From NCBI RefSeq assembly GCF_002761295.1, contig NZ_CP017881.1, positions 1,413,069 through 1,477,068 on the forward strand: 64,000 nt of DNA. Direction: 5' to 3'. Source of the DNA: Methanohalophilus portucalensis (GTDB taxonomy: Archaea; Halobacteriota; Methanosarcinia; Methanosarcinales; Methanosarcinaceae). How positions within the stretch are numbered: position 1 is the first letter of the stretch; each line of letters begins with the position of its first letter. The position numbers and the translations under genes were made by a program. This document shows, piece by piece, positions 33,421-41,871 of the stretch. The notes under the pieces are model-generated. The model had not been told where the DNA came from. It worked only from the letters and a program-made list of their open reading frames with translations, and made no database searches.

Positions 33421-34518
33421 ATGAATAAAAGAAATTTAATGATAGGAATAATTGCACTGGGAATATCCCTGATGTGTCTGATTCCGGCCTCATCTGCCGG
33501 TTTCACCCCGCAGAATAATGCCTTGCCTGATAATTTTGATTTTAGTGACAACTACTACACTGTATATGGAGGTCCCGATGTAAGTGCAAACATCGTTGGT
33601 GATAATGAATTTTATCGTGGGGATAGTGTCACGCTGAATATTAATCTTATGAACAAGGGATTGATTACAGGCTTCAGGTCTGAAAAGGATGATGACCCGA
33701 TAGATGTACTTGATCAGAAACTACAGCAACAGGAAATGTCCTATGAATCACAACGGACAACTGCGATTGGGATTGTGGCAATTCTTACTTCCCCTGACCC
33801 AAACGTAGAAGTAAAATCCGGTCCTCAGGAAGCCGGCTCACTGGCTGCCGGTGAGCAGACTACCTCTCCTGTTATGTTTAATGTGGAATTTTCGGACAAT
33901 GCACCCTCGGGTGATTATCCCCTGATTCTCAGTCTTTATTATGGCTATCAGAAGAATGTCCAGGTTTCCGGTGATAATGAAACAAGTCTTGGTGTCACAA
34001 ATATGGATGTGGGACTCTGGTATGATGTGGGTTCCCAGAATGTTACTATTCCTGTAAATGTGAAAAAGGAAGCACAATTTGAGGTTACCAATGTTTCCGG
34101 GCAGCTGGTAATAGGCGAGGAAGGAATGCTGCATGCTACTTATACCAATACGGGTAATGAACCTGTAAAGGATGCCATTGTTCGTATAAGTGCAGCTAAT
34201 CCTTTCAGTACTACGGATGATCAGGCATATCTCGGGGACATGGATGCCGGTGAAAGTTCTGTTGCGGTATTTAAGCTTAAAGTAGGAGATACTGCGATTG
34301 AAAAACCATATGCCATAAACAGTGAAATCAAGTATGAGGACACAAAAGGCCATGTAAGTGTTTCAGATAATGTGAAAATAAAAACACAGGTATCGGCTTC
34401 ATCCAACTCCTATGCAGGTGGATGGATGTTACCTGCGGGTTTTGTGATTGCAGCATTGGTTATAGGTGCTATTGTGTTGTATATAAGGCGTAAACCAGGT
34501 AAAAAACCAGAAGAGTGA
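33421..34518 (+). CDS. COG1361-type envelope protein, second of a pair
   Basis: A 365-residue paralogue of the preceding gene with the same plan: signal helix (LMIGIIALGISLMCLIPASS), matching YYTVYGGPDVSANIVGD against the neighbour's YYRGYGVPDIHASVVGD, and the same KEAQFEV domain boundary. It ends with a C-terminal membrane helix (AGFVIAALVIGAIVLYI) and a basic tail. GGAAAGGAGAGGAG precedes ATG 33421. The pair probably arose by tandem duplication and may form a heteromeric partner for the RND exporter. Confidence 0.82.
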   Translation: MNKRNLMIGIIALGISLMCLIPASSAGFTPQNNALPDNFDFSDNYYTVYGGPDVSANIVGDNEFYRGDSVTLNINLMNKGLITGFRSEKDDDPIDVLDQKLQQQEMSYESQRTTAIGIVAILTSPDPNVEVKSGPQEAGSLAAGEQTTSPVMFNVEFSDNAPSGDYPLILSLYYGYQKNVQVSGDNETSLGVTNMDVGLWYDVGSQNVTIPVNVKKEAQFEVTNVSGQLVIGEEGMLHATYTNTGNEPVKDAIVRISAANPFSTTDDQAYLGDMDAGESSVAVFKLKVGDTAIEKPYAINSEIKYEDTKGHVSVSDNVKIKTQVSASSNSYAGGWMLPAGFVIAALVIGAIVLYIRRKPGKKPEE

Positions 34519-34546
34519 TGTTTTTATCACTCCTCTCCTTATTTTT
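34513..34546 (+). terminator. Terminator at the end of the exporter operon
   Basis: GAGTGAT (34513-34519) pairs with ATCACTC (34526-34532) around a six-base T-rich loop, with a T-run at 34542-34546. The stop codon lies in the 5' arm. Confidence 0.6.
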
Positions 34547-34667
34547 GTACAATCCTGTTTTGACAGCAACATTTTTACGTAATTAGAATTATTAAGTGTT
34601 TCACGTTCAATTCATCTTATATCAACTACATTTCTACTTTAGTCCCAAAAGGGAGGGAAATTAAAAA

Positions 34668-35894
34668 TTGAGTCAGCCTTGTGTTAATATTGGCATGGTA
34701 GGTCATGTCGATCATGGAAAAACCACTCTTGTACGTTCATTATCCGGTGTATGGACTGATAAGCATAGTGAAGAACTGAAAAGAGGTATCTCTATCCGTC
34801 TGGGTTATGCAGATACAACTTTGATGAAATGCCCCACCTGCCCTGAACCACGGTGTTATTCAGTAAAGAACGAATGTCCTCACTGTGGCGCAAAAACAGA
34901 AAAGGTCAGGACCATATCCTTTGTAGATTCTCCTGGGCACGAAACACTGATGGCTACGATGCTTTCGGGTGCGGCCATTATGGACGGTGCTATTCTTGTC
35001 ATTGCTGCTAATGAGGAATGCCCCCAGCCCCAGACAAAGGAACATCTCATGGCTCTTGACATCATTGGTATCAAAAACGTTGTCATAGTACAGAACAAGA
35101 TTGATCTTGTAAGCAGGAAAGATGTCATAGAGAACTATAAACAGATAAAGGATTTTGTTAAAGGCACCGTTGCAGAGAACGCTCCCATAATCCCTATTTC
35201 TGCTCAGCAGGATATCAATATAGATGCACTTATAGATGCAATGGAAAAAGTGATTCCAGCTCCTACCTATAAACTCGATAAGGATGCACGAATGCTCATT
35301 GCAAGATCTTTTGATATAAACCGTCCCGGCTTGCCTATTGACCAGATATCAGGTGGTGTTATTGGTGGTACCCTTACGGAGGGCACATTGAAGGCTGGTG
35401 ATGAGCTGGAAATAAAACCAGGTAGGAAAGTTGAAAGTGAAGGTGCCATCCACTGGGATCCTGTTCATACTAGGGTAACTGGTATCATAGCAGGTACGAC
35501 TCCCGTCGATGAAGCTACTCCAGGAGGTCTTCTGGCAGTGGGTACAGAGCTTGATCCGGAACTGACAAAAAGTGATTCACTTACCGGTCAGGTAGCAGGT
35601 AAACCCGGGACATTACCCAGTACCAATCATTCCTTTACCCTCAGGTTAAAACTTCTTGATCGTGTTGTTGGTGTGGATGATGAAGGGGAAATTGGTCAGA
35701 TCAAGACAAGTGAGCCCCTGATGTTAAACGCCGGCACAGCCACAACGGTGGGGATTGTTACAAGTGCCAGGGAAGATGTTGCGGAGGTCAATCTTAAAAG
35801 ACCTGTTTGTGCAGACATTGGTTCAATGGTTGCCATAAGCCGCAGGATTGGTTCCCGATGGAGATTGATCGGTATCGGGGTAATTGAGGATTGA
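34668..35894 (+). CDS. eif2G: Translation initiation factor aIF2 subunit gamma
   Basis: The GTPase subunit that delivers initiator tRNA, 408 residues. G1 [11 protein letters not shown] (about 11-21), the switch/zinc knuckle [21 protein letters not shown]3 DSPGHETLM and G4 QNKID are all present, followed by the two beta-barrels. Translation starts at TTG 34668 with GGGAGGG upstream. It opens a seven-gene operon that continues through the PIN gene, with which it shares TTGA (stop/start overlap). Confidence 0.97.
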   Translation: MSQPCVNIGMVGHVDHGKTTLVRSLSGVWTDKHSEELKRGISIRLGYADTTLMKCPTCPEPRCYSVKNECPHCGAKTEKVRTISFVDSPGHETLMATMLSGAAIMDGAILVIAANEECPQPQTKEHLMALDIIGIKNVVIVQNKIDLVSRKDVIENYKQIKDFVKGTVAENAPIIPISAQQDINIDALIDAMEKVIPAPTYKLDKDARMLIARSFDINRPGLPIDQISGGVIGGTLTEGTLKAGDELEIKPGRKVESEGAIHWDPVHTRVTGIIAGTTPVDEATPGGLLAVGTELDPELTKSDSLTGQVAGKPGTLPSTNHSFTLRLKLLDRVVGVDDEGEIGQIKTSEPLMLNAGTATTVGIVTSAREDVAEVNLKRPVCADIGSMVAISRRIGSRWRLIGIGVIED

Positions 35895-36256
35895 AGGTTA
35901 TCATTGACACAAACGGGATAATGCTTCCAGCACAATTTGGTGTGGACATATTCACAGAACTCAGGAGACTGGGTTTTGATCAATTCCTTCTTCCCACAGC
36001 GATCCTGCACGAACTTGATGGCCTTGTAAGACGTTGCCGGGGTAAGGATAAAATGGCTGCAAAATTAGCTATTTCATTATCCGAAAGATGTGATATTATA
36101 GAAGGAGAGGGATTTGCGGATGATGTGATTGTCCGTCTTGCCCCCGTTTATGATGCAGCTGTATTGACCAATGATATTGGATTACAGCAAAGATTGAAAG
36201 AAAAGGAAATACCTATTGTAAGGCTGAGGCAAAAGAACAAACTTGATTTCCTGTAA
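35891..36256 (+). CDS. PIN-domain (Fcf1/VapC9-like) protein
   Basis: A 121-residue single PIN domain. Acidic residues of the nuclease site are in VIIDTNGIM (Asp 6), [10 protein letters not shown] (Glu/Asp about 42-44), the FADDVIV segment and TNDIGLQ (Asp about 95). Archaeal proteins of this type next to aIF2-gamma are related to the rRNA-processing nuclease Fcf1/Utp24. The TTG start overlaps the aIF2-gamma stop by four bases, so expression is coupled and a ribosome-biogenesis role fits the operon. Confidence 0.88.
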   Translation: MKVIIDTNGIMLPAQFGVDIFTELRRLGFDQFLLPTAILHELDGLVRRCRGKDKMAAKLAISLSERCDIIEGEGFADDVIVRLAPVYDAAVLTNDIGLQQRLKEKEIPIVRLRQKNKLDFL

Positions 36257-36334
36257 CCTGGATAATAGCACAATGGTTTATAAGGGATGAGAAGTTCTGG
36301 TATTCTTATATAATGATATTGTGGAGATAATTAT

Positions 36335-36898
36335 ATGTACAAGAGGATGAAGCTTGTTGATACAGTCCGGGTCGCTCCCAGTCTCCTTGCCGATGATGTA
36401 AGGGTCAGTGTCAAAAATGCTCTTAAGAATAAACTTGAAGGGCGAGTTGACAAAAAGATCGGCTCTGTTGTAGCTATCACGGATATTGCTGAGATAGGTG
36501 AAGGTCATATTCTTGTAGGAGATGGCGCAGTCTATTATGATGTTACTTTTGAAGCGATCATGTTCATACCGACGCTGCAGGAAGTAATCGAAGGTGAAGT
36601 TGTTGAAACCGTTGAATTTGGAGCTTTTGTTAGCATAGGTGCAATGGACGGTCTTCTGCATGTTAGCCAGATCACAGACGATTTCATGTCCTATGACGGA
36701 AAGAATGGAAGGTTGATCAGTAAGAACGTAAGCAAAGCTCTTTCTGAAGGCGACCGCGTAAGGGCTCGTATAGTGGCTGTTAGTATTAATGAAAGGGAGC
36801 CACGTGACAGTAAGATCGGTCTGACAATGCGACAACCTGCTCTGGGCAAGCTGGAATGGCTCGATGAACAGAGAAAGCCCACTGTAGCAAATAAATAA
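36335..36898 (+). CDS. rpo7: RNA polymerase subunit Rpo7 (E')
   Basis: Stalk subunit of archaeal RNA polymerase, partner of Rpo4. The 187 residues have an N-terminal RNP-like domain (MKLVDTVRVAPSLL) and a C-terminal S1/OB domain (GEVVETVEFGAFVSIGAMDG, then LLHVSQI), both diagnostic. The ATG has GGAGA about eight bases upstream. It lies in the aIF2-gamma operon with spt4 16 bases downstream, the usual archaeal pairing. Confidence 0.97.
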   Translation: MYKRMKLVDTVRVAPSLLADDVRVSVKNALKNKLEGRVDKKIGSVVAITDIAEIGEGHILVGDGAVYYDVTFEAIMFIPTLQEVIEGEVVETVEFGAFVSIGAMDGLLHVSQITDDFMSYDGKNGRLISKNVSKALSEGDRVRARIVAVSINEREPRDSKIGLTMRQPALGKLEWLDEQRKPTVANK

Positions 36899-36913
36899 TC
36901 AGGAGTTCTAGTT

Positions 36914-37099
36914 ATGGTTGAATCTGTTTGCATGGATTGTCACAGGCTTGTTGCAGGTCAGGAATGTCCTGTTTGTGGCACCACGAACCTTAGTAACGAT
37001 TGGAGCGGACTTTTGGTTATAGTGGACCCTGAAAAGTCCGAAATCGCAAAAAAGATTGGAGTTACGATTCCTGACAAATATGCTTTGAAGGTGCGGTAA
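36914..37099 (+). CDS. spt4: Transcription elongation factor Spt4 (Rpo E'')
   Basis: A 61-residue zinc-ribbon partner of Spt5. The zinc ligands are CMDC and CPVC near the N-terminus (about 6-9 and 20-23), then the conserved LSNDWSGLLVIVDPEKSEIA. Family length is about 60. AGGAG precedes the ATG. It overlaps nothing and is followed within two bases by the dephospho-CoA kinase gene. Confidence 0.96.
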   Translation: MVESVCMDCHRLVAGQECPVCGTTNLSNDWSGLLVIVDPEKSEIAKKIGVTIPDKYALKVR

Positions 37100-37100
37100 T

Positions 37101-37691
37101 TTGGGTGGAACGATTTTAATACCCGCATCCCTGCGTCCTTTGTTGCGTAAAAAATTTGGAGTCCTCTATAAAGGATCCGGTGAAGAAAACATTGGAAAAG
37201 TATCAAGGGATCTTGATGACCCCATAAAACTTATATCTGTAGGTGATGTTACTACGTTCCACTTGCTCAAATCGAATATTATTCCAGATATACTTGTAAT
37301 CGATGAAAAAACTCATCGCCAACCTGCTTGCGAGCAGATGATCACAGGTACAAAACAATCAGGTTTCAAGGAACTGGTTGTAAATAATCCCGCCGGTTCG
37401 ATTACCGAAGAACTGGTGGATGCACTTGCGGAAGCACTAGTTTCAAATCGACGAGTCAGGATATTTGTGCAGGGAGAAGAAGATCTTGCATCTCTTCCTG
37501 CAATAATGATGGCCCCTGTAGGATCCGTCGTTCTTTATGGACAACCTGGCGAAGGTATGATGTTTGTCCGAATTACTGCTTCCAAAAAGGAAGAGATGAC
37601 AGAACTAATTGACAAGATCATTGATAAACAGCATTGTAAAGAAGAATTATACACTATGTGGAGGAAGTTGTATGGATATCAGCATAATTGA
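37101..37691 (+). CDS. GTP-dependent dephospho-CoA kinase (DUF359)
   Basis: Last step of archaeal CoA synthesis. The 196-residue protein has the DUF359 signatures: KYGSVxxGDVTT-like KLISVGDVTTFHLL, the acidic VQGEEDLASLPAIMMAPVGS and VVLYGQPGEGMMFV. The GTP-dependent activity was shown for the archaeal family. Start is TTG 37101, one base after the Spt4 stop. Its 3' end overlaps the S24e start by 20 bases. Three other CoA-pathway genes lie at 56-61 kb. Confidence 0.92.
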   Translation: MGGTILIPASLRPLLRKKFGVLYKGSGEENIGKVSRDLDDPIKLISVGDVTTFHLLKSNIIPDILVIDEKTHRQPACEQMITGTKQSGFKELVVNNPAGSITEELVDALAEALVSNRRVRIFVQGEEDLASLPAIMMAPVGSVVLYGQPGEGMMFVRITASKKEEMTELIDKIIDKQHCKEELYTMWRKLYGYQHN

Positions 37692-37980
37692 AGAGAAGAA
37701 CAACACTCTTCTAAACAGAAAGGAACTGAATTTCAATGTGACTTTTGAGGGACCAACACCTGCAAGAAATGACGTTAAATCAAAACTTGCAGCCATGCTG
37801 AATGTGCCTATTGAACTTATCATAGTCCAGGACATGAGAAACATGTTCGGTAAACAGGAATTATCCGGTTATGCCAGGATCTATGAAGATGCGTCCCGCA
37901 TGAAAGAAGTTGAAAAGGGATATAGCCTCAAAAGAAATGAGATTCCAGAACCTGAAGCAGAAGAAGCAAGTGAAGAATAA
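37672..37980 (+). CDS. rps24e: 30S ribosomal protein S24e
   Basis: A 102-residue small-subunit protein with the typical MDISIIEEKNNTLLNRKEL opening, then FEGPTPARNDVKSKLAAML and MRNMFGKQELSGYARIYED, ending in an acidic tail. The chosen ATG 37672 has GGAGGAAG six bases upstream; longer in-frame extension would only duplicate the kinase reading frame. Overlapping translation with the kinase suggests coupling. Confidence 0.97.
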   Translation: MDISIIEEKNNTLLNRKELNFNVTFEGPTPARNDVKSKLAAMLNVPIELIIVQDMRNMFGKQELSGYARIYEDASRMKEVEKGYSLKRNEIPEPEAEEASEE

Positions 37981-37989
37981 GGTGGTTAC

Positions 37990-38136
37990 ATGGCTGTAAA
38001 AGAGTATTATAAAGTAGACGGCGATAATATCGAACGTACCAGGCAGTTCTGTCCCCGTTGTGGCGAAGGTGTATTCCTTGCCGAGCATAAGGACAGGTTG
38101 ACCTGTGGTAAATGTGGCTATACTGAATTCAAATAA
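37990..38136 (+). CDS. rps27ae: 30S ribosomal protein S27ae
   Basis: A 48-residue zinc-ribbon ribosomal protein. After the start [20 protein letters not shown] come the four zinc cysteines in CPRCGEG and CGKCGY. Length and motif match the archaeal stand-alone S27ae. It starts nine bases after the S24e stop with a GGTGG ribosome site and closes the operon. Confidence 0.97.
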   Translation: MAVKEYYKVDGDNIERTRQFCPRCGEGVFLAEHKDRLTCGKCGYTEFK

Positions 38137-38141
38137 AAATT

Positions 38142-38537
38142 TTACTTTTCTTTTTCTTTTTCTTTCCTGTAATTATCCAGAGCTAATTTTATAGTATTTT
38201 GCAGGGAGTTTTCCTCAAAAGGCTTTATAAGATAACCGTAAGGTTTTGTTTTTTTTGCCCTTTCGAGCATTTTATCATCCGAATAAGCTGTAAGGTATAC
38301 AACAGGGATGTCCATAGTGTCATATATCTTTTCAGCTGCTTCAATTCCATCAATTTCACCTTTCAGCATTATATCCATAAGTACAAGATCCGGAAAAGTG
38401 ATTTCAGCTTTTTGTATAGCTTCTTCACCTGAAGCTGCTATGCTGGGCACCCTGAACCCCATTCCTTTGAGCATTTTTTTTATGCCAAGGGCTACTATAT
38501 TTTCATCTTCTACCACGAGAATTTTTTCACCTGACAT
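38142..38537 (-). CDS. Response regulator (single receiver domain)
   Basis: A 131-residue stand-alone receiver. The acidic pocket is in ILVVEDENIV (Asp/Glu about 10-11), the phosphoacceptor in LVLMDIMLKG (Asp about 55), the Thr in VVYLTAYSDD and the Lys in YLIKPF. No output domain. The gene overlaps the end of the sensor kinase gene by 11 bases and is thus translated with it. Located next to a DUF1724 regulator and the dimethylamine operon, a role in methylamine sensing is plausible but unproven. Confidence 0.93.
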   Translation of the reverse strand: MSGEKILVVEDENIVALGIKKMLKGMGFRVPSIAASGEEAIQKAEITFPDLVLMDIMLKGEIDGIEAAEKIYDTMDIPVVYLTAYSDDKMLERAKKTKPYGYLIKPFEENSLQNTIKLALDNYRKEKEKEK

Positions 38538-40794
38538 CTTCGCCCTCTGTTATTTCTTGATTATTTTCCTGGAAAATAATTTCAAATCTTGTGCCTTGTG
38601 ATGTGTCTATTTCTATTGTTGCATTGATTTGTTCTGCAAGTGTATGGACAAGCAAAAGGCCAAGGGAATCTGTATCTTCGAAATCAATTTCATCCTTCAT
38701 TCCGATACCATTGTCACTGACAACCAGTTTGTGATGATCATTTATTTTTCGAAGTTCGATTATTATAGTGCCTTTACCTTTATCAAAAGCATACTTCAAT
38801 GAATTGGATACAAGTTCATTTATAATTATTCCGAGTGGAACTGCTGTATCCATTCCCAAAAATATGTTTTCCACATTTATTTTTATATCGACTTCACTTT
38901 TTTCAAGTACATAGGATTGGGACAGATAATTGATAAGATTTTTGCTATAGTCTGCAAAATCGATGCTCTCCATGTCCTTTGACTGGTAAAGTTTCTCATG
39001 TACAAGGGCCATTGTACGAACTCTGTCCCTGCTATTGTTGAAAGCATCCAGCACGTCATCGTCCCTGAATTTTTCAGATTCAAGGTACAATAGTGTGGAT
39101 ATAACCTGAAGATTATTCTTTATCCTGTGGTGTATTTCTTTTTTTCGTATATCTTCAATTTTAAGAAGAGCTTCTTCAGCTTGTTTCCTTTCATCGATAT
39201 TAACGATTACACCCTGGAGATATTTCACATCATGGCATTTGCCTTCCATATCAGAAACCTGGTTGTAAATGTCATTATCTTTATTAATCATATTATGTAT
39301 GATTTCACGCTGCTCTCTCTGGATGAAGGTACGCTCATCAACCCATCGGGTTTCACCGTCTTTTGTCAGTATCCTGTACTCTATATTGAACTGGGTTTCC
39401 TTACCGGAGCATATTTCTCCTAGTTTAGTTTCAACCTCGGGCAGGTCATCCGGATGTACAATATCTCCATAATCAAGGCCATTCGGTCCGAAATCTTCCG
39501 GAGAATAGCCAAACTGGGATATGTTCTTTGATACAACTTCAACAGGCCAGTTCTTTTCTGCTTTCCATTTGAAAACAATTACCGGGCTGTTGTTGACAAC
39601 TTTTTCCATCTCTTCTCGTAACTGACTGGCATTCTCAAGAGCATTAAGGATGTCATTCAATCCTTCAGGTATTTCCCGGAAATCAATATCCACGTCTGTT
39701 TCGGCCCTTTCATCAAGTTTCCCTCCGATAGCAGCATCAGATATATTCTTAAAGTCATTCACGATTTCATTTATCGGGCCTGTCACCGATCTGGTAATCA
39801 AGATTGCAACAGCTCCCATGAATATCAATGATATTGAGGAAATCAAAAGTAACCTATTCCTGAGGTCTGTTACTCCTGCAAGCATTTCATCCCTTGGTAC
39901 CACGAGGATAAATGCAAAATTTGAAGTTTTTATCGGTTCATAGAACATGACCACATCTTTGCCGGTGATGGGGTCTATTGTTTCTATATAGCCACTTTTG
40001 CCGAGTTTTATTTCGTCAGCCATGCGTGTAATTTCCGGTACACCGTAGTCATAGAGGGTTTTTGCTCCCACCAGTTCTTCATTTGTAGGATGGGAGATGA
40101 GGATCCCGGTATTTCCGGTCATAATCGCATAGCCGGTATCAAAGGATTTTACTTTGTTTACTACACCATTAAGATGATTCAGGGATACATCGACACCCCC
40201 TATGCCAATAAACTCGCCCTCTCTTATTATGGGTGTGACATAACTTACAATGAATACACCTTCATAGTAATAGGGTTCAGTAACGATATCCCGCTTTAGT
40301 TTCTTTGGCAGCTGGTAGTATCCGGAAGTTTCATAATCAAGTAGAGGGTCAAGTGTTATATTTCCCGGTATCCTGTTCCAGTAGGGAATAAATCTCCCGG
40401 TTTCATCATGGCCGGTTGTGTTTACATAACTACTATCCATACCATCAAAGGCATTGGGTTCAAAACAAACATAGGTTCCCAGTAAGTCAGGATTTTCTTC
40501 CAGCAGCTTTAGCAATATATTGTTTACTTCTGTACGGTTTTCGGAATGGTACTGTGTAAGGGAATGGGCGATCGCCTGTCCTGTAGCCTGATTTGATCGC
40601 ATTTCAATATCAAACTTATTGGCATAGTTTTTCGCTTTCTCTATTGATTGCTGGTATGCCAGTTCCTCTTCCTGAGTTGTCACTGTTGAAATAATCACTG
40701 CAGTGGATGTAATCAGTACCACAAGTATACCCATCAGAATAAAAAAGACAAGTTTGGATTTTAATGGTACATCTTTCCATGTCATTTCAATCAT
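38527..40794 (-). CDS. Membrane sensor histidine kinase (Cache-HAMP-PAS-HisKA_2)
   Basis: A 755-residue sensor. The first membrane helix is LVFFILMGILVVLITSTAVI (about 14-33). The extracytoplasmic double-Cache domain contains DYETSGYYQLPKK and FVSYVTPIIREGEFIGIGGV. The second helix is near 310-335 (LLLISSISLIFMGAVAILI), followed by a HAMP-like stretch, a PAS domain with PAC motif (about 395-520), the HisKA_2 H-box IHHRIKNNLQVISTLLYLES with phosphoacceptor His, and a HATPase domain (SNSLKYAFDKGKGTIII; DNGIGM). The Cache fold suggests an external small ligand such as an amine or carboxylate. Together with the receiver and DUF1724 regulator it borders the mtbC-mtbB operon. Confidence 0.93.
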   Translation of the reverse strand: MIEMTWKDVPLKSKLVFFILMGILVVLITSTAVIISTVTTQEEELAYQQSIEKAKNYANKFDIEMRSNQATGQAIAHSLTQYHSENRTEVNNILLKLLEENPDLLGTYVCFEPNAFDGMDSSYVNTTGHDETGRFIPYWNRIPGNITLDPLLDYETSGYYQLPKKLKRDIVTEPYYYEGVFIVSYVTPIIREGEFIGIGGVDVSLNHLNGVVNKVKSFDTGYAIMTGNTGILISHPTNEELVGAKTLYDYGVPEITRMADEIKLGKSGYIETIDPITGKDVVMFYEPIKTSNFAFILVVPRDEMLAGVTDLRNRLLLISSISLIFMGAVAILITRSVTGPINEIVNDFKNISDAAIGGKLDERAETDVDIDFREIPEGLNDILNALENASQLREEMEKVVNNSPVIVFKWKAEKNWPVEVVSKNISQFGYSPEDFGPNGLDYGDIVHPDDLPEVETKLGEICSGKETQFNIEYRILTKDGETRWVDERTFIQREQREIIHNMINKDNDIYNQVSDMEGKCHDVKYLQGVIVNIDERKQAEEALLKIEDIRKKEIHHRIKNNLQVISTLLYLESEKFRDDDVLDAFNNSRDRVRTMALVHEKLYQSKDMESIDFADYSKNLINYLSQSYVLEKSEVDIKINVENIFLGMDTAVPLGIIINELVSNSLKYAFDKGKGTIIIELRKINDHHKLVVSDNGIGMKDEIDFEDTDSLGLLLVHTLAEQINATIEIDTSQGTRFEIIFQENNQEITEGEDVR

Positions 40795-40804
40795 TCAGGC
40801 CGGA

Positions 40805-41584
40805 TCAATCCCATTCTATCATAGTTGATTTCTGGCAGAAGTGTTTATATAATTCAGTTCCCCATTGAAGTGCACTTGCATCAAAACTCATTATTTTTTT
40901 ATGATCGTACATATCATTCTTATTGAAGAGGCAGAGATAAATGAACCGATCTGTTACAACGGATGTAAGATTGACTTCGTTGCAAATATATAGATTGGTA
41001 TGTTCCCTTTCAACAATGTGGCGGAATTTATCAGTATGTTCTTCTTTCATCCGCCTGTAAATTGGCTCCGTAAGTATGAGATCTATCTGAACACCGTTAT
41101 TTGCCAGTTCATAATATAGATCAGGATACAGAGGATGGAAATAGGCCATTATTGTCATAACTTTATTAGACTTGATAAGATTCTTGCTGAATTCCTCGGG
41201 CAGGTCAAAAAGGTGGTTCATATCCGGCTCTATTACCATACATTCGCCTATATCGCCCAGACGTGAATCAAGTCCTTCCGGAATTGAACTTAAATCCCGG
41301 GTTGCCCAGTAGTCATTATTTTCCTCTATGACCCCGAGGGTTCTCAGCAGTGGGACCATATTTTTTACTATAATTTCCCCTATATCCGAAAGCCGATAAA
41401 CTCTGTTCTCTTCAATGATTAGGTTTTGCTCCCGGAGTATTTTTATCTGGGGCATCATCGCTTTGGATGTAACATTAAGGGATGTTTTGATCTGGTCTAT
41501 ATTTCTGGGTCCTTCCATTAGTAGTAAAAGAAGCCTTTTCCTTTTTTCAGAGAGCCAGATAGTATCACTCAATGATGATTGCAT
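40805..41584 (-). CDS. ArsR-like winged-helix regulator with DUF1724 (Msr-type)
   Basis: A 259-residue protein. The N-terminal winged helix (residues about 10-65: LLLLMEGPRNIDQIKTSLNV, ILREQNLIIEENRVYRLS) is followed by the DUF1724/FilR1 domain (MTIMAYFHPLYPDLYYELAN; LSDRFIYLCLF-type TDRFIYLCLF). In Methanosarcina acetivorans, regulators of this family (Msr proteins) are encoded beside methyltransferase operons and control them. This gene is divergent from mtbC across a 287-base gap and next to a sensor kinase, so it is the best candidate regulator of dimethylamine use here. Confidence 0.88.
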   Translation of the reverse strand: MQSSLSDTIWLSEKRKRLLLLLMEGPRNIDQIKTSLNVTSKAMMPQIKILREQNLIIEENRVYRLSDIGEIIVKNMVPLLRTLGVIEENNDYWATRDLSSIPEGLDSRLGDIGECMVIEPDMNHLFDLPEEFSKNLIKSNKVMTIMAYFHPLYPDLYYELANNGVQIDLILTEPIYRRMKEEHTDKFRHIVEREHTNLYICNEVNLTSVVTDRFIYLCLFNKNDMYDHKKIMSFDASALQWGTELYKHFCQKSTMIEWD

Positions 41585-41801
41585 ACATTCACCTTTTAGT
41601 TAAGGGGATTAAACTTCTTTTTTTATATTATTTATATCATTTCAGAACCAGGTCCATTAAAACGAGGTTATGTATTTTAAAACCGTTATAATTTCCCATA
41701 CCACTGGTAATTACTTGTGCCCTTTGACAAACCTCATAGGGTTTGCTCATTCATTTATCTTTCGCAAATTCGATGCAATTCAGGCTATATACAATTCATA
41801 T

Positions 41802-41863
41802 CCTCCTTTTCATGTGAGTAAGCCGATTTTATCGGTGGTCTCAGGATCTCTATGGAAAGGAGG
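41802..41863 (+). promoter_or_regulatory. mtbC leader hairpin that can sequester the Shine-Dalgarno sequence
   Basis: CCTCCTTTTCATG at 41802-41814 is complementary over 13 consecutive positions (11 Watson-Crick, two G-U) to TATGGAAAGGAGG at 41851-41863, which contains the mtbC Shine-Dalgarno sequence. Inside the 36-base loop a smaller hairpin CCGAT/ATCGG (41823-41835) can form. In the folded RNA the ribosome site would be fully paired. A regulated release (protein, ligand or upstream translation) is inferred. The CAAACC/GGTTTG inverted repeat at 41728-41745 lies further upstream and could be an operator. Confidence 0.6.
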
Positions 41864-41871
41864 TTGTAACT

